NCBI GenBank assembly: GCA_001790645.1
Contig: MGDB01000055.1
Location: forward strand, 9,090 to 15,197
Direction: 5' to 3'
Source: Candidatus Schekmanbacteria bacterium GWA2_38_11
GTDB lineage: Bacteria; Schekmanbacteria; GWA2-38-11
Length of the DNA: 6,108 nucleotides
A program made the translations under genes and the position numbers. The notes beneath the pieces were generated by a model, which worked only from the letters and a program-made list of their open reading frames with translations, did not search any database and was not told where the DNA came from. Below are positions 1 to 4,328 of this stretch, piece by piece (position 1 is the stretch's first letter; the number at the start of each line of letters is the position of its first letter).

Positions 1-155
1 TAGGCAGAGAAGGCAAAACCGATTTCTGCCTCAGATGCTTTAAGGAGTTTTGCAAATATCGGAATGCTCGGGGTTATTATCCCGTAGCCAAGCATATCGG
101 TGAAGATAACACCGCAGCAGACAAGAAGGGTTTTGATTCTGGTATTTCTGTCCAT
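1..155 (-). CDS. MFS transporter, N-terminal fragment (runs off the left edge)
   Basis: Reading the minus strand from an ATG at 155, the first 51 codons begin MDRNTRIKTLLVCC and continue with a hydrophobic segment containing TDMLGYGIITPSIPIFAKLL. This is the first transmembrane helix and the adjoining loop typical of major facilitator superfamily drug/sugar exporters (pattern D-x-LG-x-GI-x-P-x-x-P). It would be an inner-membrane, proton-coupled transporter; the substrate cannot be told from this much. The frame is open to the window edge, so most of the usual 380-420 residues lie outside. The ribosome binding site is poor: the nearest purine-rich AAGG is about 20 bases upstream, so the start is probable rather than certain. 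A promoter candidate lies at 270-297. Family: fairly sure. Subfamily: unknown. Confidence 0.8.
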   Translation of the reverse strand, partial: MDRNTRIKTLLVCCGVIFTDMLGYGIITPSIPIFAKLLKASEAEIGFAFSA

Positions 156-472
156 TAATTGTTCAAAACTTAACCTTAACAAATAAAGCATTTACAGCCA
201 TTGGCAAAACTATAGCTTCTTTATCCTTGAGCAATGCTTGACTGTCCTTAGAGTTTTTCACAGCTTTTTATTATATCCCCTGCTTTGTTTACTGCAACTT
301 TTTTGTGTATATATTTTTATATACTTTTCCCTTGACTTATTTCTTTATAAATATACTTTAAACCATAAATAGATTCTCAAAATTCCTGCTCTTCAAAGTA
401 AAACATATTAGCAAAATAATCATCAATCGGAGTGGGATGGAAAACTCATTTTTTATATTAAGAGGACTCTTC
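156..472. other. AT-rich intergenic region between divergent genes
   Basis: This 317-base gap separates the leftward MFS gene from the rightward RCC1 protein. It must hold both promoters. On the minus strand a good -10 (TATAAT) is visible near 270. On the plus strand there is a weak TTGACT at 332-337 followed by TATACT at 352-357, but the spacing of 14 is too short to trust. Short open frames on the minus strand (for example 163-201) have no convincing start or ribosome binding site. I see no RNA gene or repeat here. Confidence 0.5.
270..297 (-). promoter_or_regulatory. Candidate sigma-70 promoter for the MFS gene
   Basis: On the minus strand a perfect -10 hexamer TATAAT (270-275) lies 16 bases after TTGCAG (292-297), a weak -35 that keeps only the TTG. 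Transcription would begin near 263, giving a leader of about 108 bases before the ATG at 155. The region is AT-rich, so a chance match is possible. Confidence 0.35.
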
Positions 473-1222
473 ATGCCTAAATCTAAGTTGATTCTGTTTA
501 TACTAATATCTCTCTTATTTTTGTTAATATCTGGTAATGCATCGCCTGCTGTTTCTCAGATTGCAGCAGGAAAGTGGCACACCATAGCCATAAATACAGA
601 CGGTACTTTATGGGCATGGGGAGATAACAGGTATGGCCAATTAGGTAACAACACAACGAGTGATAGATCTTTTCCTGTTCAGATAGGCACAGGCAAGAAC
701 TGGGCTTCTGTTGCAGCAGGAAGCGCTCACACCGTAGGCATAAAAACAGACGGCACATTATGGGCTTGGGGAAATAACATGTTTGGCCAATTAGGTAACG
801 GCACACTCTATAAACTTTCTCCCATTGAGATATTATTAGAAGCTACAGCTATTCCTGCTGAACAAGCAGAGTTAAAGGCAGTAGCAGTAACTTGCCAGAA
901 ACTGATAAAGGCAGGAAGAAATCTTAATATAAAAACTATTGGGAAAAATATTGGAGGAGAAAATGCCTCTTCTTTTAAAATTGCATTTTATCTTTCATTA
1001 AATCCTGATAAATCACTTGAAGGAGATACCTCTATAGGGGGAAAATCTGTATCAGAGCTTGTAAAGAAAAAGACAAAAAATATTGTCTATCTATGGAATG
1101 TACCCAAAACGACAGCAAAAGGCAGTTACTATATAAAAACAGTTTGGGACAGTGAGAATGTGGTGAATGAATCAGATGAGAATAATAATATAGGAGTATC
1201 GAAGAAAATTATTATCAAATAG
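473..1222 (+). CDS. Secreted two-repeat RCC1 / CARDB-domain protein
   Basis: The product is predicted to be exported and to act in binding or adhesion; no enzymatic motif is visible. From the ATG at 473 (249 residues) the N-terminus MPKSKLILFILISLLFLLIS is a classic signal peptide: basic start, hydrophobic core, then a small-residue cleavage region near NASPA. Residues about 29-120 are two RCC1-type repeats, each with the hallmark DGTLWAWG(D/N)N and (Y/F)GQLG(N). Full RCC1 propellers have about seven repeats, so this is a partial blade set. Residues about 130-249 resemble a CARDB/APHP immunoglobulin-like adhesion domain, with alternating hydrophobic strands and a terminal NVVNESDENNN turn. 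I prefer 473 over the in-frame ATG at 437 because 473 begins the signal peptide directly and has AGAGGA six bases upstream. The 437 start (GGAG at 429-432) would add 12 residues before it. Domain calls are confident; the role is not known. Confidence 0.8.
   Translation: MPKSKLILFILISLLFLLISGNASPAVSQIAAGKWHTIAINTDGTLWAWGDNRYGQLGNNTTSDRSFPVQIGTGKNWASVAAGSAHTVGIKTDGTLWAWGNNMFGQLGNGTLYKLSPIEILLEATAIPAEQAELKAVAVTCQKLIKAGRNLNIKTIGKNIGGENASSFKIAFYLSLNPDKSLEGDTSIGGKSVSELVKKKTKNIVYLWNVPKTTAKGSYYIKTVWDSENVVNESDENNNIGVSKKIIIK
561..812 (+). repeat. 150-bp tandem repeat encoding the RCC1 units
   Basis: The sequence TTGCAGCAGG recurs at 561 and 711. The stretch GGCCAATTAGGTAAC recurs at 635 and 785, exactly 150 bases (50 codons) apart. 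The two units remain very similar at the DNA level, which suggests recent duplication or repeat-number change within the gene. The second unit breaks off near 812, where the linker to the CARDB-like domain begins. Confidence 0.8.
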
Positions 1223-1252
1223 GGTTGCTTTCTCCTATTATAGCAATTTGCT

Positions 1253-1765
1253 TTATTTATCTTCTCCCTTAAATCCAATCTTTTTTCTTGGTGTTTGAGG
1301 TGGAGACATAAGTTGGCGGATGGCATCAAAGACTACTCTGAACTGAGCATCATATTTCCTTTCCATTTCATCAAGCTTTCGGGCAAGGTCTTTATGGGTT
1401 GTCAGCATCTCACGCAGTTTCACAAATGCCCGCATTATGGCAATATTAACCTGAACTGCTCTTTTGCTGTTAAGCACGCTTGAAAGCATTGCTACACCTT
1501 GCTCTGTAAAAGCATATGGGAAAGAACCACCAAAATATTTTTTATGTGGTATCACATTTTGTGATACCAAGCCTTCTGTTTCAGAATTATTTAGCTGAAA
1601 CATGAAATCTGTTGGAAATCTATCTATGTTTCGTTTTACTGCCTGATTTAATACTCTTGTTTCTACGCCATAAAGTTCTGCTAAATGAGGACTTAACATA
1701 ACTTTCTGACCACGAATGACAAAAATATGCTGTTCAACAGTTTCTAACAGAACAATATCACTCAA
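1253..1765 (-). CDS. ORF6N (KilA-N-related) DNA-binding domain protein
   Basis: This 170-residue protein has the ORF6N domain found in phage antirepressor-like proteins and in many bacterial chromosomes. Residues about 14-58 carry the conserved core ([18 protein letters not shown], then LNQAVKRN and [10 protein letters not shown]). Residues 66-73 are LVSQNVIP, and residues 83-100 carry [18 protein letters not shown] followed by [12 protein letters not shown]. Residues about 115-155 look helical or coiled-coil, and the tail is basic. It probably binds DNA in the cytoplasm; its target and biological role are not established for the chromosomal family. The start is TTG at 1765, preceded by TAGGA close by and GGGAG further up. 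No ATG is available upstream in frame. It stands alone, converging on the RCC1 gene with only 30 bases between stops, and no phage genes are nearby. Oddity: codons for residues 66-73 form a perfect palindrome that is echoed upstream of the gene. Confidence 0.88.
   Translation of the reverse strand: MSDIVLLETVEQHIFVIRGQKVMLSPHLAELYGVETRVLNQAVKRNIDRFPTDFMFQLNNSETEGLVSQNVIPHKKYFGGSFPYAFTEQGVAMLSSVLNSKRAVQVNIAIMRAFVKLREMLTTHKDLARKLDEMERKYDAQFRVVFDAIRQLMSPPQTPRKKIGFKGEDK
1547..1569. repeat. Perfect palindrome inside the ORF6N coding sequence
   Basis: Two 10-base arms (1547-1556 and 1560-1569, TGGTATCACA and its complement) flank a 3-base centre. The palindrome covers the codons for V67-S-Q-N-V-I-P73 plus part of L66. 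It contains ATCACA-N3-TGTGAT (1551-1565), the same core as the upstream palindrome at 1806-1832. It could be a protein-binding operator or an mRNA/ssDNA hairpin. It is not a CRP site, because the half-sites are in the opposite order (TCACA before TGTGA). Confidence 0.85.
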
Positions 1766-1789
1766 ATTCCTATTATCTCCCTTTTTTTG

Positions 1790-1879
1790 TCATAAATTAC
1801 ATATTCTTGAAATCACAAATTGTGATTTCAAGTTTTTAAGTTCTTCATCTTGCCCTATAAAAATTTTAAAATTTATCAT
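1790..1879 (-). pseudogene. Short ORF6N-like gene fragment upstream of the ORF6N gene
   Basis: On the minus strand, ATG at 1879 to TGA at 1790 gives a 29-residue frame whose residues 11-25 read DEELKNLKSQFVISR. From my memory of the family, a string like (D/E)EELKNLKSQFVIS is a common form of the ORF6N segment lying between FMFQL and the [11 protein letters not shown] motif. Aligned without gaps to the intact gene, it matches at L, SQ and VI (LKSQFVIS against LVSQNVIP). No further domain sequence remains on either side. It may be the relic of a second ORF6N gene, a donor segment for gene conversion, or an operator that resembles coding sequence. It has no good ribosome binding site and is probably not a functional peptide. 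Confidence 0.5.
1806..1832. repeat. 27-bp perfect palindrome upstream of the ORF6N gene
   Basis: Arms of 13 bases (1806-1818, CTTGAAATCACAA, and 1820-1832) flank a single central A. The palindrome lies 41-67 bases upstream of the TTG start of the ORF6N gene, where an autoregulatory operator would be expected. It shares ATCACA-N3-TGTGAT (1812-1826) with the palindrome inside that gene. It is far longer than chance expectation for this amount of sequence. Confidence 0.9.
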
Positions 1880-2035
1880 CTCTGAAAGATATAATCAATC
1901 TAATTTTCCTTTTTGGGTACAAATAAAAACAAACAAAATTTTTATAGAATCAGCTTGCAGAAGACAAATGACAAGGAGTGTGTGTTCAGGCAATCAATCT
2001 CCCTGACCATACCTTGACTAAGATTGCTATAAAAT

Positions 2036-2079
2036 AAAAAAAGGGGATAAAAGGAATAATCCTTAAATCCCCTTTTTTT
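2036..2079. terminator. Bidirectional rho-independent terminator
   Basis: A 13-bp perfect outer stem (2036-2048 with 2067-2079; AAAAAAAGGGGAT and its complement) encloses an inner AAGGA/TCCTT stem (2051-2055 with 2060-2064). A run of T follows the GC-rich part on either strand. It sits 47 bases beyond the stop of the leftward bilin reductase gene, which it most likely terminates, isolating the ORF6N gene from read-through. Confidence 0.9.
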
Positions 2080-2125
2080 CTAACTCATTATCTCACTCTT
2101 TAAAACTCTGTGAAAACCAGTAAAA

Positions 2126-2827
2126 TCACTCGCCGGCAAAAAGAATATTATGGAAATAGTAATCAGTCCACTCTTTTCCGAAGTACTTTTTCATAGGGCC
2201 GTAACCGGGATCATTCTCGGTAAATAACCCAACAACTCTTTTCCTTCCCTCTGCTATTTCTTTTTTTCTATTTTCATCTTTCAAAGGCGTGGCATTTTTA
2301 ACATAAGAGACAAAAAGGTTAAAATATTCTAATACCCCTTTGAAACACTCATCCACATATTTCGGATCCATTGTAGTAACTGAAATCCCAAAACCTGTTG
2401 ATATTGATTCAAGCCACTCTCTACCGCGGGGCATTTCATCGGGGAGGTGTTTATATTTCTCATGGAGAGATTTCATCGGCTCTATATACTTTTTGGTAAG
2501 TTCTGCATCCTTTACATAGGGCTGTACGTCGCAGTAAACAACAAGCATCTTTTCAAATATAACTATATCAGTCCCGAAAAGAGGAATGTCATAATTATTA
2601 TCGGGGAAAACGGTCATGTTATGCGACTGGACAACTCCGTGGACAACAAACCTTGATACTGAGATATGCTTTAGCTTCTCTGTATGGTAGGTCATTGCTG
2701 CGTTCTCAATTTCCTTCCCCTCATATTCAACTTTTTTATGCAAGAATTCATCCCTTAATGGATTAGGGGTGGGATTGAAAGCCTTGCGCATAGCTTCATC
2801 CAGTTTCAGGTAATAATCGTATACCAT
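2126..2827 (-). CDS. Ferredoxin-dependent bilin reductase (HY2/PcyA/PebS family)
   Basis: Enzymes of this family take electrons from ferredoxin to reduce biliverdin IXalpha to phycobilins in the cytoplasm, supplying chromophores for phytochromes or phycobiliproteins. The 233-residue length is typical. Signature features are FPDNNYDIPLFGTDIV (residues 74-89), the strand MLVVYCDVQPY (94-104), and a C-terminal NDPGYGPMKKYFGKEW then F-x-x-x-LF (205-230). By my alignment from memory, Asp87 matches the proton-donor Asp105 of PcyA/PebS. Asn70 falls where PcyA has His88 and PebS has Asn88. Asp206 matches the second aspartate of PebS and related enzymes. The PcyA Glu76 position is Ser58. This points to PebA/PebS/HY2-like chemistry rather than PcyA, but the exact product is not predictable. 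The ATG has an excellent AAGGAGAT at 2834-2841. No heme oxygenase or bilin-binding partner is in the window. Family call strong; subtype tentative. Confidence 0.87.
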   Translation of the reverse strand: MVYDYYLKLDEAMRKAFNPTPNPLRDEFLHKKVEYEGKEIENAAMTYHTEKLKHISVSRFVVHGVVQSHNMTVFPDNNYDIPLFGTDIVIFEKMLVVYCDVQPYVKDAELTKKYIEPMKSLHEKYKHLPDEMPRGREWLESISTGFGISVTTMDPKYVDECFKGVLEYFNLFVSYVKNATPLKDENRKKEIAEGRKRVVGLFTENDPGYGPMKKYFGKEWTDYYFHNILFAGE

Positions 2828-2888
2828 AAAATTATCTCCTTAGTTTAAAATATGAAAAACGACTGATTTTTGAATTGTACCAGCGTAA

Positions 2889-2915
2889 ATTATAAAAAAA
2901 GGTGTAGACTGTCAA
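2889..2915 (-). promoter_or_regulatory. Candidate sigma-70 promoter for the bilin reductase gene
   Basis: On the minus strand a consensus TTGACA (2910-2915) is followed by TATAAT (2889-2894) with a 15-base spacer. Shifting the -10 to TAATTT gives 17. Transcription would start near 2882, leaving a leader of about 55 bases before the ATG. Two consensus hexamers make this the best promoter in the window, although the spacing is slightly short. Confidence 0.6.
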
Positions 2916-2974
2916 TAAAAAATAAGTAAATTTCTGTAAAGTTTAAAATCGTAAAGTAAATTATACAAAATCTC

Positions 2975-3003
2975 TTGATGTTTTAAAATCTCTTTATTAT
3001 CAT
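2975..3003 (+). promoter_or_regulatory. Possible promoter for lipA
   Basis: TTGATG (2975-2980) and TATCAT (2998-3003) are separated by 17 bases, matching 4 of 6 and 5 of 6 consensus positions. The start would fall about 170 bases before lipA, with the REP-like hairpin inside the leader. The background is very AT-rich, so this is tentative. Confidence 0.3.
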
Positions 3004-3066
3004 TACAATTTATAATATTTTTTGAAGATTGCAGATATAGTTCGGGCGAACACGAAAAGGGACTTG

Positions 3067-3110
3067 TCGCAATGTCATTGCGAGCGACCGTAGGAAGCGT
3101 GGCAATGACA
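3067..3110. repeat. REP-like palindromic element (GTCATTGCGAGCGACC type)
   Basis: TGTCATTGC (3073-3081) and its complement GCAATGACA (3102-3110) bracket a 20-base middle containing GAGCGACC and GGAAGCG. This form, TCATTGCGAGCGACC..GGAAGCGTGGCAATGAC, is an intergenic repeat I have met in many environmental bacterial genomes. An overlapping perfect palindrome, TCGCAATG-T-CATTGCGA (3067-3083), competes for the same bases, so two alternative hairpins are possible. Confidence 0.65.
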
Positions 3111-3182
3111 AAACATGGTAACAATACACCTTTACACGTTCCGTCCATACAAAAATATTGCATTTAGTAAAAGAGGATAAAA

Positions 3183-4052
3183 TTGCGGAAGCGAATACCT
3201 CCCTGGCTCATAAAAAAGAGCTTTGACATATCCCAGCTTCACGGGATGAAAACCCTATTGCGGGATAAAGGCTTACACACTGTCTGCGAAGAGGCAAGGT
3301 GCCCGAATATTGGTGAATGTTTCAGGAAACCGACTGCAACTTTTATGATAATGGGAAATACCTGCACAAGGAAATGTCGATTCTGCTCTGTAGCTAAAGG
3401 GAACCCGAAACCCCTTAAGCAAGACGAACCAATAAGGATAGCTGAGGCTGTAAAGGAACTCGGATTAAAACATGTTGTCATAACATCTGTCACAAGGGAT
3501 GACCTCGAGGATGGCGGCGCTTCTCATTTTTCAAAAATAGTAGAAGAAGTCAGGAAAATTAATAAGAACGTTGTAATTGAAGTCCTGATCCCTGATTTCA
3601 AAGGATCACAAGACAGTTTATCAAAAGTGGTTTTTTCAAAACCTGATATTATTAACCATAACCTTGAGACAATTGCGAGATTATATGAAAAGATAAGGCC
3701 TGGAGCTGATTACAGGCGCTCCCTTGATCTTTTAAAAAAAGCAAAAGAATTTCATTCTGGAATAATAACTAAGTCAGGTCTTATGGTTGGGCTTGGTGAA
3801 GAGCCTGAAGAAGTAATTAAAACGTTAAAAGACTTACGGGGTTCTGAGTGCGACATGGTAACAATTGGCCAGTATTTAAGTCCTACAAAGGATAGTTTTC
3901 CCGTTGAGGAATATGTCCAGTTAGAAACCTTTGAGTATTACAGAAAAGCAGGAGAAGAGATGGGATTTAAGAACATAGCCTCTGCTCCTTTTGTACGCAG
4001 CTCCTATATGGCAGAAGAACAATCTAAATTATTTGCGGGTAAAAATTTATAA
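3183..4052 (+). CDS. lipA: Lipoyl synthase (radical SAM)
   Basis: LipA inserts two sulfur atoms into octanoyl groups carried on lipoyl-domain proteins (2-oxoacid dehydrogenases, glycine cleavage H protein), in the cytoplasm, using S-adenosylmethionine. All key residues are visible. The auxiliary 4Fe-4S cluster cysteines are C35, C40 and C46 in CEEARCPNIGEC. The radical SAM cysteines are C61, C65 and C68 in CTRKCRFC. The spacing is identical to E. coli LipA. Conserved SVTRDDLEDGGA, NHNLET and GQYLSPT follow, and the C-terminal RSSY (272-275) supplies the serine ligand of the auxiliary cluster. The 289-residue length is normal. The start is TTG, chosen because AGAGGA (3172-3177) is five bases upstream and RIPPWLIKK is the usual family N-terminus. 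It stands alone, without lipB, and is followed by a terminator. Confidence 0.97.
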   Translation: MRKRIPPWLIKKSFDISQLHGMKTLLRDKGLHTVCEEARCPNIGECFRKPTATFMIMGNTCTRKCRFCSVAKGNPKPLKQDEPIRIAEAVKELGLKHVVITSVTRDDLEDGGASHFSKIVEEVRKINKNVVIEVLIPDFKGSQDSLSKVVFSKPDIINHNLETIARLYEKIRPGADYRRSLDLLKKAKEFHSGIITKSGLMVGLGEEPEEVIKTLKDLRGSECDMVTIGQYLSPTKDSFPVEEYVQLETFEYYRKAGEEMGFKNIASAPFVRSSYMAEEQSKLFAGKNL

Positions 4053-4091
4053 AGAAAATCAGCAGGAGAAGAATGTCCTGCCTATTGATAG

Positions 4092-4117
4092 GCGGGGTTT
4101 TCTAACCCCGCATTTTT
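4092..4117 (+). terminator. Rho-independent terminator after lipA
   Basis: A perfect 8-bp GC-rich stem (GCGGGGTT 4092-4099, AACCCCGC 4104-4111) with a TTCT loop is followed by ATTTTT. It lies 40 bases past the lipA stop codon and would end that transcript. Confidence 0.85.
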
Positions 4118-4140
4118 GGAGTAAAGGATGACAGATAGGC

Positions 4141-4202
4141 ATCGGGTCAGGAGACCCGATTCTACCCAGGATAGTGGCAGGTCTCCTGACCTGCCATTTT
4201 TT
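4141..4202 (+). repeat. Twin hairpins with complementary loops, ending in a T run
   Basis: Hairpin one (4141-4160) is ATCGGGTC, loop AGGA, GACCCGAT. Hairpin two (4175-4196) is TGGCAGGTC, loop TCCT, GACCTGCCA, followed by six Ts, so it could serve as a second terminator. Their cores GGTCAGGAGACC (4145-4156) and GGTCTCCTGACC (4180-4191) are perfect 12-base inverted repeats of each other. One large hairpin or a loop-loop contact could therefore form instead of the two small ones. Confidence 0.8.
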
Positions 4203-4218
4203 GGAATCAAAGAAGACT

Positions 4219-4299
4219 GATTACTGAGATTTTAAAAAGATTGCAGAGATCTTTTCTCATGTACCCAATCTCTGTAATCTAAATTTAATCTCTGTAATC
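4219..4299. repeat. Inverted double repeat of GATTACAGAGATT
   Basis: Four copies of a 13-base unit are spaced every 20 bases within each arm. GATTACTGAGATT (4219-4231) and GATTGCAGAGATC (4239-4251) point one way. Two identical AATCTCTGTAATC units (4267-4279 and 4287-4299) point the other way. A 15-base loop separates the arms. The whole is an 81-base element resembling an intergenic REP/MITE-like repeat, directly upstream of the aminotransferase ribosome binding site. No coding capacity. Confidence 0.8.
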
Positions 4300-4328
4300 A
4301 TTCAAAAAAATTTCAAAAGGAAAAAAAC

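Larger units (their letters stand above)
1766..2125. other. AT-rich intergenic region upstream of the ORF6N gene
   Basis: This 360-base stretch separates the ORF6N gene from the end of the bilin reductase gene; both read leftwards. It holds the ORF6N ribosome binding site (1768-1783), a short ORF6N-like reading frame with its palindrome (1790-1879), and a 13-base inverted repeat of AAAATTTTTATAG (1855-1867 inverted, 1935-1947 direct). It also holds a terminator (2036-2079). A weak leftward promoter (TTGATT at 1892-1897, then ATAAAT) can be drawn upstream of the fragment. Between about 1950 and 2035 I see nothing recognisable. Confidence 0.6.
2842..3182. other. Divergent intergenic region, bilin reductase and lipA
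   Basis: This 341-base gap lies between the divergently transcribed bilin reductase and lipA genes. It holds the leftward promoter at 2889-2915, a possible rightward promoter at 2975-3003 and a REP-like element at 3067-3110. The open frame across 2912-3163 on the minus strand is mostly repeat-derived sequence and is not called a gene. No RNA gene or riboswitch fold is recognised. Confidence 0.55.

Noticed and set aside
163..201. Short minus-strand frame ending just before the MFS start (MAVNALFVKVKF), with open sequence extending further upstream in the same frame
   Set aside because: There is no clear ribosome binding site and no recognisable homology, and it is too short to support. It might be a leader peptide or a gene remnant, but nothing decides it.
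498..806. Minus-strand open frame of 102 codons
   Set aside because: It is the antisense shadow of the RCC1 repeats. Its own apparent repeats are just the 150-bp DNA repeat read backwards, and it lacks a plausible start context.
1225..1246. Terminator between the convergent RCC1 and ORF6N genes
   Set aside because: Only a 5-bp TTGCT/AGCAA stem with a 12-base loop is present, too weak to call.
1551..1565. CRP/FNR-type operator
   Set aside because: The half-sites are in the order TCACA then TGTGA with a 3-base centre. CRP needs TGTGA-N6-TCACA, so the geometry is wrong.
1716..2006. Plus-strand open frame of 96 codons
   Set aside because: It overlaps the start of the ORF6N gene and the AT-rich intergenic region, with no family resemblance and no Shine-Dalgarno sequence.
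2912..3163. Minus-strand open frame of 83 codons
   Set aside because: Its middle (FVIATLPTVARNDIAT) is the translation of the REP-like repeat. It overlaps the promoter region of the bilin reductase, and the rest is low-complexity AT-rich sequence.
4219..4299. CRISPR array
   Set aside because: Units are only 13 bases with 7-base gaps and change orientation halfway. There are no spacer-length unique sequences and no cas genes.
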